The notes: generated by a model from the letters alone, not told the origin. Counted from the stretch's first letter, positions 38,960 to 50,731 are shown. The stretch: DNA of 64,000 nt from Pseudomonas sp. SID14000 (GCF_002165135.1 NZ_NFZQ01000001.1:1-64000); one strand, 5' to 3'. Translations and numbers: made by a program.

Positions 38960-41065
38960 TTAGACGCCCGAAGCCTTGGCAGCGGCAACGTCCTTGATCG
39001 ACAGCTTGATACGGCCGCGGTTGTCCACGTCCAGTACCAGTACTTCCACTTCCTGGCCTTCTTTCAGGATGTCGGTGACTTTCTCGACGCGAGCATCGCT
39101 CAGCATGGAGATGTGCACCAGGCCGTCCTTGCCAGGCAGAATGTTGACGAAGGCACCGAAGTCGACGATGCGCTCGACCTTGCCGACGTAGATCTTGCCG
39201 ATCTCGGCCTCGGCAGTAATGCCCAGGATGCGCTGCTTGGCAGCATCTGCCGCTTCCTTGGTTTCGCCGAAGATCTTGATCGAGCCGTCGTCTTCGATGT
39301 CGATCGAAGCCTTGGTCTCTTCGCAGATGGCGCGAATGGTGGCGCCGCCTTTACCGATGACGTCGCGGATCTTGTCGGTGTCGATCTTCATCGCGATCAT
39401 GGTCGGAGCGTTGGCCGACAGCTCGCTACGCGACTGGGCGATGATCTGGTTCATCTGGCCAAGGATGTTCAGGCGCGCTTCCAGGGCCTGGCCCAGGGCG
39501 ATTTCCATGATCTCTTCGGTGATGCCGTTGATCTTGATGTCCATCTGCAGCGCGGTAACACCCTTGGCGGTACCGGCTACCTTGAAGTCCATGTCACCCA
39601 GGTGGTCTTCGTCACCCAGGATGTCGGTCAGGACGGCGAACTTGTCACCTTCCTTGACCAGGCCCATGGCGATACCGGCAACCGGTGCCTTCATTGGTAC
39701 ACCGGCGTCCATCAGGGCCAGGGAAGCACCGCAGACCGAAGCCATGGAGCTGGAACCGTTGGATTCGGTGATTTCCGAAACTACGCGGATGGTGTACGGG
39801 AAGTCGCTGTCGCTCGGCAGCATGGCCTGCACGCCACGACGGGCCAGGCGGCCGTGGCCGATTTCACGACGGCCGGCGCCGCCCATGCGGCCGCACTCAC
39901 CCACCGAGAATGGCGGGAAGTTGTAGTGCAGCATGAACGGGTCTTTCTTCTCGCCTTCCAGGGTGTCCAGCAACTGGGCGTCACGGGCAGTACCCAGAGT
40001 GGCCACGACCAGGGCCTGGGTTTCACCGCGGGTGAACAGTGCCGAGCCGTGGGTCTTCGGCAGTACACCGACTTCGATGTTCAGCGGGCGCACGGTGCGG
40101 GTGTCACGGCCGTCGATACGCGGCTTGCCGTTGACAATGTTCTCGCGGACGGTGCGGTATTCCAGCTCGCCGAAGATGTCCTTGATGGCGCTGGCGGACG
40201 GGCCGGTCTCTTCGTTGCTCAGACGGGCAACAGCCTCGTCGCGCAGCTGGCCCAGGCGGTTGTAGCGGTCAGCCTTCTGGGTGATGGTGTAGGCCTGCGA
40301 AACGGCTTCGCCGAATTCGCTGCGCACCAGGTTCATCAGCTCGACGTTGGCCGGGGCTGGCTGCCAGTCCCAGGTCGGCTTGCCGGCTTCGGCGGCCAGT
40401 TCCTTGACGGCCTGGATCACGGCCTGGAATTCGTCGTGGGCGAACAGTACGGCGCCCAGCATCTGGTCTTCGGTCAGCTCTTTGGCTTCCGATTCAACCA
40501 TCAATACAGCCGATTCGGTACCGGCAACGACCATGTCCAGGCTCGAGGCAGCCAGCTGCTCGTAGGTCGGGTTGAGCAGGTAGCCGGTGCTTTCGTGGAA
40601 GGCAACGCGAGCGGCACCGATCGGGCCTTCGAACGGAATGCCGGAAATGGCCAGGGCAGCCGAGGTACCGATCATCGCAGCGATGTCCGGGTCGGTCTTC
40701 TTGCTGGTGGAAACCACGGTGCAGACGACCTGCACTTCGTTCATGAAGCCTTCCGGGAACAGCGGACGGATCGGACGGTCGATCAGGCGCGAGGTCAGGG
40801 TCTCTTTTTCGGAAGGACGGCCTTCACGCTTGAAGAAGCCACCCGGGATCTTGCCGGCGGCGTAGGTCTTTTCCTGGTAGTGAACCGACAGCGGGAAGAA
40901 GCCCTTGCCTGGATCAGCCTGTTTGGCGCCTACCACAGTCACCAGCACGGTGACGTCGTTGTCGACGGTAACCAGCACGGCGCCGGTTGCCTGACGGGCA
41001 ATGCGGCCCGTTTCGAGAGTGACGGTCGATTGACCGAACTGGAAAGTCTTGATTACCGGGTTCAC
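38960..41065 (-). CDS. pnp: Polynucleotide phosphorylase
   Basis: A 701-residue 3'-5' phosphorolytic exoribonuclease, part of the RNA degradosome. Two RNase PH domains (about residues 12-220 and 320-540) are joined by a helical domain. The KH domain has [13 protein letters not shown] (about 565) and the S1 domain begins [16 protein letters not shown] (about 622). All expected domains are complete. The ATG at 41065 begins [11 protein letters not shown]. It is preceded by structured RNA that fits RNase III-dependent autoregulation. Confidence 0.97.
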   Translation of the reverse strand: MNPVIKTFQFGQSTVTLETGRIARQATGAVLVTVDNDVTVLVTVVGAKQADPGKGFFPLSVHYQEKTYAAGKIPGGFFKREGRPSEKETLTSRLIDRPIRPLFPEGFMNEVQVVCTVVSTSKKTDPDIAAMIGTSAALAISGIPFEGPIGAARVAFHESTGYLLNPTYEQLAASSLDMVVAGTESAVLMVESEAKELTEDQMLGAVLFAHDEFQAVIQAVKELAAEAGKPTWDWQPAPANVELMNLVRSEFGEAVSQAYTITQKADRYNRLGQLRDEAVARLSNEETGPSASAIKDIFGELEYRTVRENIVNGKPRIDGRDTRTVRPLNIEVGVLPKTHGSALFTRGETQALVVATLGTARDAQLLDTLEGEKKDPFMLHYNFPPFSVGECGRMGGAGRREIGHGRLARRGVQAMLPSDSDFPYTIRVVSEITESNGSSSMASVCGASLALMDAGVPMKAPVAGIAMGLVKEGDKFAVLTDILGDEDHLGDMDFKVAGTAKGVTALQMDIKINGITEEIMEIALGQALEARLNILGQMNQIIAQSRSELSANAPTMIAMKIDTDKIRDVIGKGGATIRAICEETKASIDIEDDGSIKIFGETKEAADAAKQRILGITAEAEIGKIYVGKVERIVDFGAFVNILPGKDGLVHISMLSDARVEKVTDILKEGQEVEVLVLDVDNRGRIKLSIKDVAAAKASGV

Positions 41066-41170
41066 GGTTTCCTACCTTTTTCAGTGGCTCTTGGGGGAAC
41101 TGGTTTCTTGCGAATTCTTGGGCAGAACGGGGAATCGGCCCCATTGACCGTCCAGATACAACACGAGGCT

Positions 41171-41218
41171 GGAAGCCTGGCACCAAGCGGAAAAACCGCT
41201 CAGCATTGCCAGGCTGCC
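41171..41218 (-). promoter_or_regulatory. pnp leader stem-loop
   Basis: GGAAGCCTGGCA (41171-41182) pairs with TGCCAGGCTGCC (41207-41218), and an inner AGCGG-aaaaa-CCGCT hairpin extends it. A larger pairing, GGCGTGTC (41235) with GACACGCC (about 41283-41290), lies nearer rpsO. In enterobacteria a double-stranded pnp leader is cut by RNase III for autocontrol; the same role here is inference. Confidence 0.6.
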
Positions 41219-41315
41219 AACCTCGGAGATACGCGTGGCGTGTCCAACGGCAGCGCTGCAAAACAGCCCTGTCGAAGCCTGCGACACGCCATGCACACCA
41301 CTGACCAGGCCGCTA

Positions 41316-41585
41316 TTAGCGACGCAGGCCCAGGCGACCGATCAGGGCGCTGTAACGAGTGGTGTCTTTGCCCTTCAGGTAGTCCAGCAGCTTGCGACGC
41401 TGGTTAACCATACGGATCAGACCACGACGGGAGTGGTGGTCTTTATCGTTGGCCTTGAAGTGGCCTTGCAGCTTGTTGATGTTGGCGGTCAGCAGAGCAA
41501 CCTGCACTTCCGGGCTACCGGTATCGCCGGCGGCTTGCTGGTATTCGGCAACGATCTGAGCTTTTTCTTCAACGCTGAGGGCCAT
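41316..41585 (-). CDS. rpsO: 30S ribosomal protein S15
   Basis: An 89-residue S15, exactly the usual length. It binds the central domain of 16S rRNA. Conserved segments include [40 protein letters not shown] and the C-terminal LGLRR. The ATG at 41585 follows AGGAGAAG. It sits between truB and pnp, the near-universal order. Confidence 0.98.
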   Translation of the reverse strand: MALSVEEKAQIVAEYQQAAGDTGSPEVQVALLTANINKLQGHFKANDKDHHSRRGLIRMVNQRRKLLDYLKGKDTTRYSALIGRLGLRR

Positions 41586-41732
41586 GTGGCTTCTCCTGAT
41601 AACGGATCCCGCATGCGGGGTCCAATAGGCCAGGGACAAATCCCTGTATTAATAAAAAAGGTGTGACCGTGCCTACTGACAGCCACCCTTGGTGCCGCAG
41701 GGTTTGGCAATTGCCTGGCCCTGCGGTTTCGG

Positions 41733-42650
41733 TCATTCCGACCGAATCAGCCGACGCGGCGCAATGCGCCCGTCTTCGCTCACTTCACCGATACCGATGA
41801 AGCGTGCATTGTGATCCTGTACCCGGACCATGCCAAATTGTGGCGCGTCCGGCGCGCGTACCGCCTGCCCATGCAGCCAGTAGAACGCACTGTGTTCGGA
41901 CAGGCACACCAACGGCCAGTCCTGCAGGCCGCTGTCCGAGGGCATCAGGAAGCGGTCGAGCGCTTCGTTGCCGCCTTCGGCGTGGGCCTGTTCGAGCTCC
42001 TCGAGGGTGACCGTCTGTGCCAGCGCGAAAGGCCCGGCCTGGGTCCTGCGCAGCTCGGCGACATAGGCGCCGCAGCCAAGGGCCTCGCCAATATCCTCCA
42101 CCAGGGTCCGGATATAGGTGCCTTTGCTGCATCCTACGCTCAACCGTGCACGGGTGCCTTCGCACTCGAGCAACTCCAAGCGGCCAATAGTAACAGAACG
42201 CGCCTCGCGCTCCACTACCTCTCCTGCACGTGCCAGCTTGTACAGCGGCTGGCCGTCACGCTTGAGCGCCGAGTACATCGGCGGTATCTGGCTGATCTGG
42301 CCACGAAAACGTGGCAACAGGGCCTCGATGTCGGCGCGACCAACGGTCACCTCGCGGGTCTGCAACACCTCACCTTCGGCATCGCCGGTGTTGGTAGTCT
42401 GCCCCATCTGCATGACCGTTTCGTAGCCCTTGTCGGAATCGAGCAGGTACTGCGAAAACTTGGTCGCTTCGCCAAAGCACAGCGGCAGCACGCCGGTTGC
42501 CAGCGGGTCGAGGCTGCCTGTGTGGCCAGCCTTTTCCGCATTGAGCAGCCAGCGCACCTTTTGCAGGGCAGCGTTGGAGGTGAAGCCCAGCGGCTTGTCG
42601 AGCAGGATGATGCCGCTGACGTTGCGGCGGATACGTTTGACCTGGGCCAC
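41733..42650 (-). CDS. truB: tRNA pseudouridine-55 synthase
   Basis: A 305-residue TruB that makes pseudouridine 55 in the T-loop of tRNAs. The catalytic aspartate lies in [18 protein letters not shown] (about residue 48), and the RNA-binding thumb and C-terminal PUA-like domain ([20 protein letters not shown]) are present. It starts with GTG at 42650, three bases after the rbfA stop. Confidence 0.97.
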   Translation of the reverse strand: MAQVKRIRRNVSGIILLDKPLGFTSNAALQKVRWLLNAEKAGHTGSLDPLATGVLPLCFGEATKFSQYLLDSDKGYETVMQMGQTTNTGDAEGEVLQTREVTVGRADIEALLPRFRGQISQIPPMYSALKRDGQPLYKLARAGEVVEREARSVTIGRLELLECEGTRARLSVGCSKGTYIRTLVEDIGEALGCGAYVAELRRTQAGPFALAQTVTLEELEQAHAEGGNEALDRFLMPSDSGLQDWPLVCLSEHSAFYWLHGQAVRAPDAPQFGMVRVQDHNARFIGIGEVSEDGRIAPRRLIRSE

Positions 42651-42653
42651 CGC

Positions 42654-43052
42654 TTACTCCTCGGCGTCCGGCTGGTCGGCATCCTTGTGCTGACGGTCTT
42701 CGGCGACCGCGCGCTCGATCAGTGCCGACAGGTGGGCACCACGGCTGACGCTCTCGTCGAAGTGGAAATGCAGTTGCGGCACGCTGCGCAGTTGCATCAC
42801 TCGGCCCAGGTGCAGGCGCAGGAAGCTCGCGGCGCTAGTCAGGGCCTTGAGGGTCTGCGGTACGGCGTCGGCGCCGTCCTGGCCCATCACGGTGATGAAC
42901 ACTTTGGCGTGGCCAAGGTCGCGGCTGACGTCGACGGCAGTGATGGTCACCAGGCCGACACGCGGGTCTTTGACTTCACGGCGGATCAGCTCCGACAGCT
43001 CACGCTGCATCTGGTCGCCGATGCGTTGGGTACGGCTATATTCTTTTGCCAT
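42654..43052 (-). CDS. rbfA: Ribosome-binding factor A
   Basis: A 132-residue KH-fold protein for maturation of the 5' end of 16S rRNA and cold adaptation. Typical blocks are [26 protein letters not shown] and [20 protein letters not shown]. Its C-terminus is acidic ([14 protein letters not shown]). It is separated from infB by 116 bases containing a hairpin, and is tightly linked to truB. Confidence 0.97.
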   Translation of the reverse strand: MAKEYSRTQRIGDQMQRELSELIRREVKDPRVGLVTITAVDVSRDLGHAKVFITVMGQDGADAVPQTLKALTSAASFLRLHLGRVMQLRSVPQLHFHFDESVSRGAHLSALIERAVAEDRQHKDADQPDAEE

Positions 43053-43081
43053 TCTTGCTACCTGTAACTTAAAGCGGCAAA

Positions 43082-43112
43082 CGCCCGGTCAAGCTGAAGC
43101 CTGACCGGGCGC
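43082..43112 (-). terminator. Hairpin between infB and rbfA
   Basis: A near-perfect palindrome with the stem GCCCGGTCA(A)GC/GC(C)TGACCGGGC. On the minus strand it is followed by GTTTGCC rather than a long T run, so partial termination or an RNA-processing role are both possible. Confidence 0.55.
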
Positions 43113-43168
43113 TACCTTCAGAGGCGCTGCCAGCCGCCCTGGGGCGGGGCCTGCACCACGCTCGCCCC

Positions 43169-45709
43169 TTACAGGGTACGAGCCACCTGGACTTTCTCGA
43201 AGACTTCGATCTTGTCGCCGACCTTGACGTCGTTGTAGCTCTTCACGCCAATACCGCACTCCATGCCGTTACGCACTTCGGAAGCGTCGTCCTTGAAGCG
43301 ACGCAGCGACTCCAGCTCGCCTTCGAAGATCACAACGTCTTCGCGCAGTACGCGGATCGGACGGTTGCGGTACACGGTACCCTCGATGACCATACAGCCA
43401 GCGATGGCGCCGAACTTCGGCGAACGGAACACGTCACGCACTTCGGCGACACCCAGGATGTTCTCGCGAACATCGCTGCCGAGCATGCCGGTCAGGGCCT
43501 TCTTGACGTCTTCGATGATGTCGTAGATCACGTTGTAGTAACGCATATCCAGACCTTCCTGCTCGACGATCTTGCGCGCGCCGGCATCGGCACGCACGTT
43601 GAAGCCGAACAGTACTGCATTCGAAGCCAGCGCCAGGTTGGCGTCGCTTTCGGTGATACCACCGACGCCGCCACCGATCACGCGTACCTGAACTTCGTCG
43701 TTGCCCAGGCCCGACAGCGAACCCTGCAGTGCTTCCAGGGAACCACGCACGTCAGTCTTGAGGACGATGTTGAGGGTCTTCTTCTCTTCCTGACCCATGG
43801 TCTCGAAGATGTTTTCCAGCTTGCCTGCATGAGCACGGGCCAGCTTGACCTCGCGGTACTTGCCTTGACGGAACAGGGCAACTTCACGAGCCTTCTTCTC
43901 GTCGGCAACCACGGACAGCTCGTCACCGGCTTCCGGGGTACCGTCCAGGCCGAGGATTTCGACCGGGATCGACGGGCCGGCTTCCTTCACAGGCTTGCCG
44001 TTCTCGTCGAGCATGGCACGCACACGGCCATAGTTGGAACCGCACAGGACCATGTCGCCCTGACGCAGGGTACCGTCCTGAACCAGGATGGTCGCCACCG
44101 GGCCACGGCCCTTGTCCAGGCGCGATTCGACAACCACACCACGACCTGGAGCGGTCGGGGTTGCGGTCAGCTCAAGGATCTCGGCCTGCAGCAGGACAGC
44201 TTCGAGCAGCTCGTCAACGCCGGTACCCATCTTCGCCGAAACCTTGACGAACGGAGTATCACCACCCCAGTCCTCGGAAGTGACGCCTTCGACGGCCAGC
44301 TCGTTGCGGATGCGGTCGATGTCAGCACCCGGCTTGTCGATCTTGTTCACCGCGACCACCAGCGGAACGCCAGCTGCCTTGGCATGCTGAACGGCTTCGC
44401 GGGTTTGCGGCATCACACCATCGTCCGCCGCTACCACCAGGATGACGATGTCGGTGGCCTTGGCACCACGGGCACGCATTGCGGTGAACGCAGCGTGGCC
44501 TGGGGTATCGAGGAAGGTAACCATGCCGCGGTCGGTTTCCACGTGGTAGGCGCCGATGTGCTGAGTAATACCACCAGCTTCGCCAGCGGCAACCTTGGCA
44601 CGACGGATGTAGTCGAGCAGCGAGGTCTTACCATGGTCAACGTGACCCATGACGGTAACGACCGGCGCACGCGATTCCACTTCACCTTCGAACTTCAGCG
44701 ATTCGGCCAGGGAATCTTCCAGGGCAGTATCGCTGACCAGGGTCACTTTGTGGCCCAGTTCTTCGGCGACCAGCTGAGCGGTTTCCTGGTCGAGCACCTG
44801 GTTGATGGTGACCGGGGTACCCAGCTTGAACATGAACTTGACCACTTCAGCGGCCTTGACCGACATCTGCTGGGCCAGTTCCGAGACGGTGATGGTCTCA
44901 CCGATGGTCACGTCACGAATGACTGGGCCGGTCGGGTTCTGGAAGCCGTGCTGGTTGCGCTTCTTCAGCTTGCTCTTGCCACCGCGGCCACGGCGTACGC
45001 CATCGCTCTCTTCATCGGTGGTGCGCGGCGCGGCACGTGGAGTCGGAGCCTTTTCCTTCTCCTTGACCTTGACCTTGATCGACACGCGCGGGGCCTCACC
45101 ACGACGCTCGCCACCACGACGGTCTTCGTCACGGGTGCGGCCTTCGTTGCGACGGGCTTCGTCCTTCTTGCGCTCGGCAGCACGCGCTGCGGCGTCTTCG
45201 GACGCAGGGGCGTCTGCAACTACCGGGGCCGGGGCAGCGGCAGGCGCCGACTCCGGCTTGGCAGCGGGCGCAGGGGCTACAGCAGCGGTTTCGGCGGCCT
45301 GACGGCGAGCCTGCTCTTCGTTACGCTGGCGAACTTCGGCCTCGACCTTCTCGCGAGCGGCGTTTTCAGCCGCGCGGCGCTCTTCCAGCTCACGCTTCTG
45401 CTCAGCCTGGATTTCTTCCGGGCTGCGCTGCACGAATACTTTCTTCTTGCGTACTTCTACGCTGATGCTCTTGCTACCGGCGACACGCAGGGTGCTGGTG
45501 GTTTTGCGCTGCAAGGTAATCTTGCGCGGCTCTTCCGCCTTGCTCTTGTGGCTGCTCTTCAAATGAGTCAGCAGGGTCTGCTTCTCATTGTCGGTCACTA
45601 CCTGACCGGCGTCGGTGTGCGGCAGACCTGCCTCACGCATCTGCTGCAGCAGGCGCTCTACCGGTGCCTCGACCTCTTGGGCCAGTTCTTTCACCGTGAC
45701 TTGCGTCAT
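43169..45709 (-). CDS. infB: Translation initiation factor IF-2
   Basis: An 846-residue IF-2 that brings initiator tRNA to the 30S subunit. The N-terminal IF2N domain is followed by a long charged Ala/Arg/Glu linker. The GTPase domain has G1 GHVDHGKT (about residue 353), G3 DTPGH, G4 NKID and G5 SAK. Domains II to IV end with the fMet-binding C-terminus. All are complete. The ATG at 45709 gives [13 protein letters not shown]. It is 27 bases after nusA. Confidence 0.98.
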   Translation of the reverse strand: MTQVTVKELAQEVEAPVERLLQQMREAGLPHTDAGQVVTDNEKQTLLTHLKSSHKSKAEEPRKITLQRKTTSTLRVAGSKSISVEVRKKKVFVQRSPEEIQAEQKRELEERRAAENAAREKVEAEVRQRNEEQARRQAAETAAVAPAPAAKPESAPAAAPAPVVADAPASEDAAARAAERKKDEARRNEGRTRDEDRRGGERRGEAPRVSIKVKVKEKEKAPTPRAAPRTTDEESDGVRRGRGGKSKLKKRNQHGFQNPTGPVIRDVTIGETITVSELAQQMSVKAAEVVKFMFKLGTPVTINQVLDQETAQLVAEELGHKVTLVSDTALEDSLAESLKFEGEVESRAPVVTVMGHVDHGKTSLLDYIRRAKVAAGEAGGITQHIGAYHVETDRGMVTFLDTPGHAAFTAMRARGAKATDIVILVVAADDGVMPQTREAVQHAKAAGVPLVVAVNKIDKPGADIDRIRNELAVEGVTSEDWGGDTPFVKVSAKMGTGVDELLEAVLLQAEILELTATPTAPGRGVVVESRLDKGRGPVATILVQDGTLRQGDMVLCGSNYGRVRAMLDENGKPVKEAGPSIPVEILGLDGTPEAGDELSVVADEKKAREVALFRQGKYREVKLARAHAGKLENIFETMGQEEKKTLNIVLKTDVRGSLEALQGSLSGLGNDEVQVRVIGGGVGGITESDANLALASNAVLFGFNVRADAGARKIVEQEGLDMRYYNVIYDIIEDVKKALTGMLGSDVRENILGVAEVRDVFRSPKFGAIAGCMVIEGTVYRNRPIRVLREDVVIFEGELESLRRFKDDASEVRNGMECGIGVKSYNDVKVGDKIEVFEKVQVARTL

Positions 45710-45736
45710 GCACTTCTCTCCTCAGGCCGCGCCTAA

Positions 45737-47218
45737 TTACTCGAACCAGTGGGCTCGGGCGGCCATGATCAACTTGCCGGCACGCTCTTCGTCGATGCCG
45801 TCGATGTCGAGCAGATCGTCTATCGACTGCTCGGCCAGGTCTTCGCGGTTAACCACGCCGCGCACCGCCAGTTCCGCCGCCAGGTCCTTGTCCATGCCCT
45901 CAAGGGAGAGCAGGTCGTCAGCCGGATGGGCGTCTGCCAGTTTTTCTTCGGTAGCGATGGCCTTGGTCAACAAACGGTCCTTGGCTCGAGCGCGGAGCTC
46001 GTTGACGATGTCCTCGTCAAAGCCATCGATGTTGAGCATTTCTTCCAACGGTACGTAGGCAATCTCTTCAAGGCTGGTGAAGCCTTCGTCGACCAGCACT
46101 TGGGCCAGCTCCTCGTCGACTTCCAGTTCATCGATGAAATTGCGCAGGATGTCACCGGTTTCGGCCTGCTGCTTGGCCTGGATGTCCTTCTCGGTCATCA
46201 CGTTCAGGGTCCAGCCGGTCAGCTGACTGGCCAGGCGAACGTTCTGACCGCCACGACCAATGGCCTGGGCCAGGTTATCCTCGGCAACGGCGATGTCCAT
46301 GGCATGGGCATCTTCATCAACGATGATCGCCGCGACTTCAGCCGGCGACATGGCGTTGATGACGAACTGCGCCGGGTTATCGTCCCACAGGACGATATCC
46401 ACACGCTCACCACCCAACTCCCCGGATACGGCCTGGACGCGCGAACCACGCATGCCGATGCAGGCGCCTTGCGGGTCGATGCGTTTGTCCTTGGAGCGGA
46501 CGGCGATCTTGGCTCGCGACCCCGGATCACGGGAGGCAGCCATGACTTCGATAAGGCCCTCGGCAATTTCCGGCACTTCGATGCGGAAAAGCTCGATCAG
46601 CATCTGTGGCGCGGTGCGCGACAGGATCAGCTGTGGGCCACGGTTCTCGGTGCGAATTTCCTTGAGCAGCGCACGCAGGCGCACGCCAACACGGAAGGTC
46701 TCGCGCGGAATGATGTCTTCGCGGGCCAGCAGGGCCTCGGCATTGTTGCCCAGGTCAACGATGACGTTGTCGCGGGTAACCTTTTTAACGGTACCGGAGA
46801 TGATCTCGCCAACGCGCTCGCGGTAGGCATCGACCACCTGGGCACGCTCGGCCTCACGGACCTTCTGCACGATGACCTGCTTGGCGGTCTGGGCGGCGAT
46901 ACGACCGAACTCGATGGACTCGATCTTCTCTTCGATCACGTCACCGACCTTGGCATCAGGGTGGGTTTCGTGGATCTTGCTCAACCAGGTCTCGATCGCC
47001 GGATCATCAAGATCGGCTTCGTCGACCACAGTCCAACGACGGAAGGTCTCGTAGCTACCGGTGTGGCGGTTGATTTCCACACGCAGGTCGACTTCGTCTT
47101 CAAAACGTTTTTTGGTTGCAGTGGCCAGTGCCACTTCCAGCGCTTCGAAAATGACGCCGGGCGGTACACCTTTTTCGTTGGATACCGATTCAACAACCAG
47201 CAGTACTTCTTTGCTCAT
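45737..47218 (-). CDS. nusA: Transcription termination/antitermination protein NusA
   Basis: A 493-residue NusA: an N-terminal RNA polymerase-binding domain, an S1 domain (about residues 135-200), two KH domains with [19 protein letters not shown], and two C-terminal acidic repeats typical of gamma-proteobacteria. The ATG at 47218 gives [10 protein letters not shown]; an upstream in-frame start adds seven basic residues with no support. It controls pausing, termination and rRNA antitermination with boxA. Confidence 0.97.
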   Translation of the reverse strand: MSKEVLLVVESVSNEKGVPPGVIFEALEVALATATKKRFEDEVDLRVEINRHTGSYETFRRWTVVDEADLDDPAIETWLSKIHETHPDAKVGDVIEEKIESIEFGRIAAQTAKQVIVQKVREAERAQVVDAYRERVGEIISGTVKKVTRDNVIVDLGNNAEALLAREDIIPRETFRVGVRLRALLKEIRTENRGPQLILSRTAPQMLIELFRIEVPEIAEGLIEVMAASRDPGSRAKIAVRSKDKRIDPQGACIGMRGSRVQAVSGELGGERVDIVLWDDNPAQFVINAMSPAEVAAIIVDEDAHAMDIAVAEDNLAQAIGRGGQNVRLASQLTGWTLNVMTEKDIQAKQQAETGDILRNFIDELEVDEELAQVLVDEGFTSLEEIAYVPLEEMLNIDGFDEDIVNELRARAKDRLLTKAIATEEKLADAHPADDLLSLEGMDKDLAAELAVRGVVNREDLAEQSIDDLLDIDGIDEERAGKLIMAARAHWFE

Positions 47219-47277
47219 CGTACGCCTCGCCTTGCGCAAGCCATTGGGCCCGGATCGTCCGCCGGGCCCGGCACGTC

Positions 47278-47736
47278 TCAGTCAAAACTGGGAATAATAT
47301 TGGCCTTGTCGATCGAGTCGATCGGCAACAGGAACTCTTGATTGTCCACCTGGACCACCACATCCTGCTCCTCCACACCGCGGAGAAGGCCCTGGAAGTT
47401 ACGACGACCCTCGAAGGGTGAGCGCAGCTTGATCTTCACTTGTTCGCCGGCATGCGAGGCAAACTGTTCCAGAGTGAACAGTGGGCGATCCATGCCTGGA
47501 GAAGACACCTCGAGGGTGTATTCACTGCTGATCGGATCTTCCACATCGAGGATCGCGCTGGCCTGACGGCTGACCGCTTCGCAGTCGTCCACCAGAATAC
47601 CGCCTTCCTTGTCGATGTAGATGCGCAGTACCGAATGCTTACCCTGGGAAACGTATTCGATCCCCCAGCACTGATAGCCCAGACCCTCGACAACCGGGGC
47701 CAACAAGGCCTGCAACTGTTCTAGCTTGCTCGACAC
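47278..47736 (-). CDS. rimP: Ribosome maturation factor RimP
   Basis: A 152-residue RimP required for 30S subunit assembly. The N-terminal alpha-beta domain ([20 protein letters not shown], then [19 protein letters not shown]) is followed by a C-terminal Sm-like barrel. I chose the GTG at 47736 (MSSKLEQL) with AGGGGG upstream. A longer frame starting at 47787 would begin inside a terminator hairpin. Confidence 0.96.
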   Translation of the reverse strand: MSSKLEQLQALLAPVVEGLGYQCWGIEYVSQGKHSVLRIYIDKEGGILVDDCEAVSRQASAILDVEDPISSEYTLEVSSPGMDRPLFTLEQFASHAGEQVKIKLRSPFEGRRNFQGLLRGVEEQDVVVQVDNQEFLLPIDSIDKANIIPSFD

Positions 47737-47766
47737 CTGAACCCCCTCGTGCATGCTGTGCAAATA

Positions 47767-47786
47767 AAAAATGGGCGAAGCGCCCA
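47767..47786 (-). terminator. Hairpin with T run just before rimP
   Basis: On the minus strand GATGGGCG-CTT-CGCCCAT is followed by six T, giving an intrinsic terminator 30 bases before the rimP start. It could act as an attenuator of the rimP-nusA-infB operon. Confidence 0.75.
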
Positions 47787-47832
47787 TCCCTGAAAGCGCC
47801 GTTGGACAACGACGCCGAAAACTGTTCGGTTA

Positions 47833-47857
47833 GCAAAAAGCCCCTGAAAAGGGGCTC
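47833..47857 (-). terminator. Terminator after tRNA-fMet
   Basis: The stem AGCCCC/GGGGCT around TTTTCA is followed on the minus strand by five T, 10 bases past the tRNA 3' end. Confidence 0.82.
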
Positions 47858-47866
47858 CGCTGAAGC

Positions 47867-47943
<77 letters not shown>

Positions 47944-47959
47944 ACAAAGCTGGGGCGAA

Positions 47960-47989
47960 AGTATAAGACCGAACCCTCTTGAGGGTCAA
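47960..47989 (-). promoter_or_regulatory. Promoter of tRNA-fMet
   Basis: Minus-strand TTGACC (47984-47989), 18-base spacer and TATACT (47960-47965), followed by a GC-rich discriminator before the tRNA 5' end at 47943. Confidence 0.72.
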
Positions 47990-48012
47990 ATCCGAACCTT
48001 CACCTGCAAGAA

Positions 48013-48033
48013 AGCCCGCTAAAGCGGGCTCTC
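48013..48033 (-). terminator. Terminator after tRNA-Leu
   Basis: The stem AGCCCGCT/AGCGGGCT with a short TA-rich loop is followed by TTCTT on the minus strand, 11 bases past the tRNA-Leu 3' end. Confidence 0.75.
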
Positions 48034-48043
48034 AAGCTTTAAT

Positions 48044-48129
48044 TGGTACCGAGAAGGGGACTCGAACCCCTACACCCTATGGGCACAACCACCTCAAGGT
48101 TGCGTGTCTACCAATTCCACCACCTCGGC
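48044..48129 (-). tRNA. tRNA-Leu (GAG)
   Basis: An 86-base class II tRNA with encoded CCA. The acceptor stem is GCCGAGG/CTCGGT-like, the anticodon GAG is at 48093-48095, the long variable arm (TGTGCCCATAGGGTGTA region) is typical of tRNA-Leu, and the T-arm reads GGGGTTCGAGTCCCC. It follows secG after 21 bases, the usual order. Confidence 0.96.
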
Positions 48130-48150
48130 AATACTACTACTTGAAACCCG

Positions 48151-48549
48151 TTACTTCTGCTCTTGTGCCGGAGGAGGTACATCACCCGTATTAGGAGTGG
48201 TTTCGCTCTTCTGCTGCTGGAGCACCGGTACATCATCATTAACTGCCGGTTTCTGCGGCTCTTTCACTTCTAGCGCTGCTGGATCTGGAAGACCTGCTTG
48301 GCTAAGCTGGTGAGCTTGTTGCTTCGCGAAGTATCCTAACCCAAGTGCTGTCAAAAAGAAAGTGGCAGCGAGTATAGCAGTTAATTTACTTAGGAACGTT
48401 GCAGAGCCCTGGCTCCCGAACACGGTATTTGAAGCACCCGCGCCGAAAGATGCACCTGCTTCCGCACCCTTACCCTGTTGCAACAGAACCAGCACTACAA
48501 GCGACAGCGCTGCCAACAGATGAAAAACAACGACGACTGTTTCCAGCAT
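48151..48549 (-). CDS. secG: SecG preprotein translocase subunit
   Basis: A 132-residue SecG with two membrane helices (about residues 2-22 and 55-75) separated by the Gly-rich loop [20 protein letters not shown]. The C-terminal tail is longer than in E. coli and rich in Pro, Gln and Glu, as is usual in Pseudomonas. It assists SecYE-dependent export. The ATG at 48549 gives MLETVVVVF; the upstream frame would overlap tpiA. Confidence 0.95.
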   Translation of the reverse strand: MLETVVVVFHLLAALSLVVLVLLQQGKGAEAGASFGAGASNTVFGSQGSATFLSKLTAILAATFFLTALGLGYFAKQQAHQLSQAGLPDPAALEVKEPQKPAVNDDVPVLQQQKSETTPNTGDVPPPAQEQK

Positions 48550-48553
48550 TTGT

Positions 48554-49309
48554 TCAGTTTCCTGCGGCGCGACAAATTGCACCGAATTCGTCTGCGTTCA
48601 GGGAAGCCCCACCAATGAGCCCCCCATCGATATCCGGCATGCCGAACAGTTCGGCCGCATTGGCCGCCTTCACGCTGCCGCCGTAGAGCAACTGCACCTT
48701 CGCAGCCACTTCAGCATCTTCTGCCGCCAGCTGGCCGCGGATGGCTGCGTGCACATCCTGGGCCTGCTGTGGCGTGGCCGTAAGGCCGGTGCCGATGGCC
48801 CATACAGGCTCATAGGCAATTACTGCATTGGCAAAAGCCTTAACACCGAATGCTTCGATGATACTGCTTAGTTGACGCCCGACAACTTCGAGCGTTTTGC
48901 CAGCCTCGCGCTCTTCAAGGGTTTCCCCGATGCAAAGCACTGGCTTCAAACCTTTGGCCTGGGCCGCTGCAAACTTGCGATTGAGCACTTCGTCGGTTTC
49001 ACCAATGATCTGGCGACGCTCCGAATGACCAATCAACACCAACTTGCAACCTGCTTCAACCAGCTGTTCCGGAGCAACTTCTCCGGTCAGCGCACCCTGT
49101 TCGGGTTGTACTGCAGAATTCTGTGCGCCGACAGTAATTCCCTTACCTGCCAGGCCATCGATCACTTGATTGATGAACAAGGCCGGTGGAAACACAGCGA
49201 CTTCCACTCCGCTCGGCAAGGCCAGATTTCTCAAGCCTTCGGTCAGCTCAGCGACGCTAGCGCGGGTACCGTGCATCTTCCAGTTACCAGCTACCATAGG
49301 GCGACGCAT
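48554..49309 (-). CDS. tpiA: Triose-phosphate isomerase
   Basis: A 251-residue TIM-barrel enzyme interconverting dihydroxyacetone phosphate and glyceraldehyde-3-phosphate. The catalytic residues are visible: Lys in AGNWKMHG (about 11), His in IGHSERR (about 95) and Glu in [11 protein letters not shown] (about 167). The phosphate loop GGSVKAANA is present. Confidence 0.98.
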   Translation of the reverse strand: MRRPMVAGNWKMHGTRASVAELTEGLRNLALPSGVEVAVFPPALFINQVIDGLAGKGITVGAQNSAVQPEQGALTGEVAPEQLVEAGCKLVLIGHSERRQIIGETDEVLNRKFAAAQAKGLKPVLCIGETLEEREAGKTLEVVGRQLSSIIEAFGVKAFANAVIAYEPVWAIGTGLTATPQQAQDVHAAIRGQLAAEDAEVAAKVQLLYGGSVKAANAAELFGMPDIDGGLIGGASLNADEFGAICRAAGN

Positions 49310-49374
49310 GCTTTACCTCGTCGGTCAAAGTGGGCGCAGATAGTACCCAACCCTATCTGCGCTGGCAAGCGCCT

Positions 49375-50715
49375 TCAGGCACAAACTTCGCCGACCAGTT
49401 TGGCCAGCGCTTCTGCGTGCGCACGCACCTGGCTTTCGTCCTCGCCCTCGACCATTACCCGCACCAACGGTTCGGTACCGGACTTGCGCAGCAGCACGCG
49501 GCCGCGACCAGCCAACGCCTCGGTCACCTTGGCACTGGCTTCCTTGACCGACGGGTGCTCCAGCGGGTCGACCTTGCTGGCACCGTAGCGCACGTTGATC
49601 AGCACCTGCGGGCACTTGCGCAGGGCCTGACGGGCCTGGGCCAGGGTTTCGCCACGGCGCTTGAGCGCCATCAGCACCTGCAGCGCAGCGATGATCGCGT
49701 CACCCGTGGTGGTGTGGTTGCAGCACACGACATGACCGGAGTTTTCACCACCGACCAGCCACTCACGCTCCAGCAGCTCGGCCATGACATAACGGTCGCC
49801 GACCTTGGCCCGCACGAACGGGATATCCAGGTCCTTCAGCGCAAGCTCCAGGCCCAGGTTGCTCATCAGCGTGCCCACTACACCACCCTGCAGCTTGCCA
49901 CGGTCCTGCAGGTCGCGTGCGATGATGAACAGCAGCTCGTCACCATCGACGATGGCACCGGTATGGTCGACCATCAGCACACGGTCGCCGTCACCGTCGA
50001 AAGCGATGCCCAGGTCGGCATGGCCCACCAGTACGGCGGCCTGCAGCGATTCGATATGGGTCGAGCCGCAGCCTTCATTGATGTTCAGGCCGTCGGGCTG
50101 AGCGTGCAGCACGGTCACTTCGGCACCCAACTCGCGGAACACACTTGGCGCAACCTTGTAGGTGGCACCATGGGCGCAATCGACAACCAGCTTGAGGCCG
50201 TCGAAGCTGGTGCTGGTCGGCACGCTGCTCTTACAGAACTCGATGTAGCGGCCAGCGGCATCGTTAATGCGAGAAACCTTGCCCAGCTTGCTCGACTCGA
50301 CAACGGTCATCGGCTGGTCGAGCAACTCCTCGATCATCAGCTCGACTTCGTCCGGCAGCTTGGTCCCCTGACCCGAGAAGAACTTGATGCCGTTGTCATC
50401 GTGCGGGTTGTGCGAGGCACTGATGACGATGCCAGCTTCGGCGTGGAAGGTACGGGTCAGATAGGCGATAGCCGGCGTCGGCATCGGCCCTAGCAGCATC
50501 ACATCGGCACCCGCCGCGGACAGGCCGGCTTCGAGTGCGGACTCGAACATGTACCCGGAAATGCGCGTGTCCTTGCCCACCAGCACCCGGCAGTGGCCTT
50601 GCTTGCGGAAGGCCATGCCGGCCGCCCAGCCAAGCTTCAGCATGAAGTCAGGCGTGATCGGGTATTCGCCGACGCGGCCACGAATGCCGTCGGTACCAAA
50701 GTATTTTCTGCTCAT
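49375..50715 (-). CDS. glmM: Phosphoglucosamine mutase
   Basis: A 446-residue alpha-D-phosphohexomutase that converts glucosamine-6-phosphate to the 1-phosphate for peptidoglycan and LPS precursors. The phosphoserine loop is [17 protein letters not shown] (about Ser101), the Mg loop is [10 protein letters not shown] and the sugar loop GGENSGHVV; the C-terminal phosphate loop is [12 protein letters not shown]. The ATG is at 50715. An inverted repeat (GCGCAGATAG/CTATCTGCGC) lies between it and tpiA. Confidence 0.98.
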   Translation of the reverse strand: MSRKYFGTDGIRGRVGEYPITPDFMLKLGWAAGMAFRKQGHCRVLVGKDTRISGYMFESALEAGLSAAGADVMLLGPMPTPAIAYLTRTFHAEAGIVISASHNPHDDNGIKFFSGQGTKLPDEVELMIEELLDQPMTVVESSKLGKVSRINDAAGRYIEFCKSSVPTSTSFDGLKLVVDCAHGATYKVAPSVFRELGAEVTVLHAQPDGLNINEGCGSTHIESLQAAVLVGHADLGIAFDGDGDRVLMVDHTGAIVDGDELLFIIARDLQDRGKLQGGVVGTLMSNLGLELALKDLDIPFVRAKVGDRYVMAELLEREWLVGGENSGHVVCCNHTTTGDAIIAALQVLMALKRRGETLAQARQALRKCPQVLINVRYGASKVDPLEHPSVKEASAKVTEALAGRGRVLLRKSGTEPLVRVMVEGEDESQVRAHAEALAKLVGEVCA

Positions 50716-50731
50716 AGGGACTCCAATGTTC

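Noticed and set aside
38843..41407. 854-codon plus-strand open frame
   Set aside because: It is antisense to pnp, runs past both ends of that gene and crosses its terminator. The composition is typical of a shadow frame.
43829..45736. 635-codon plus-strand open frame
   Set aside because: It is antisense to infB; the translated sequence is repetitive and matches no family.
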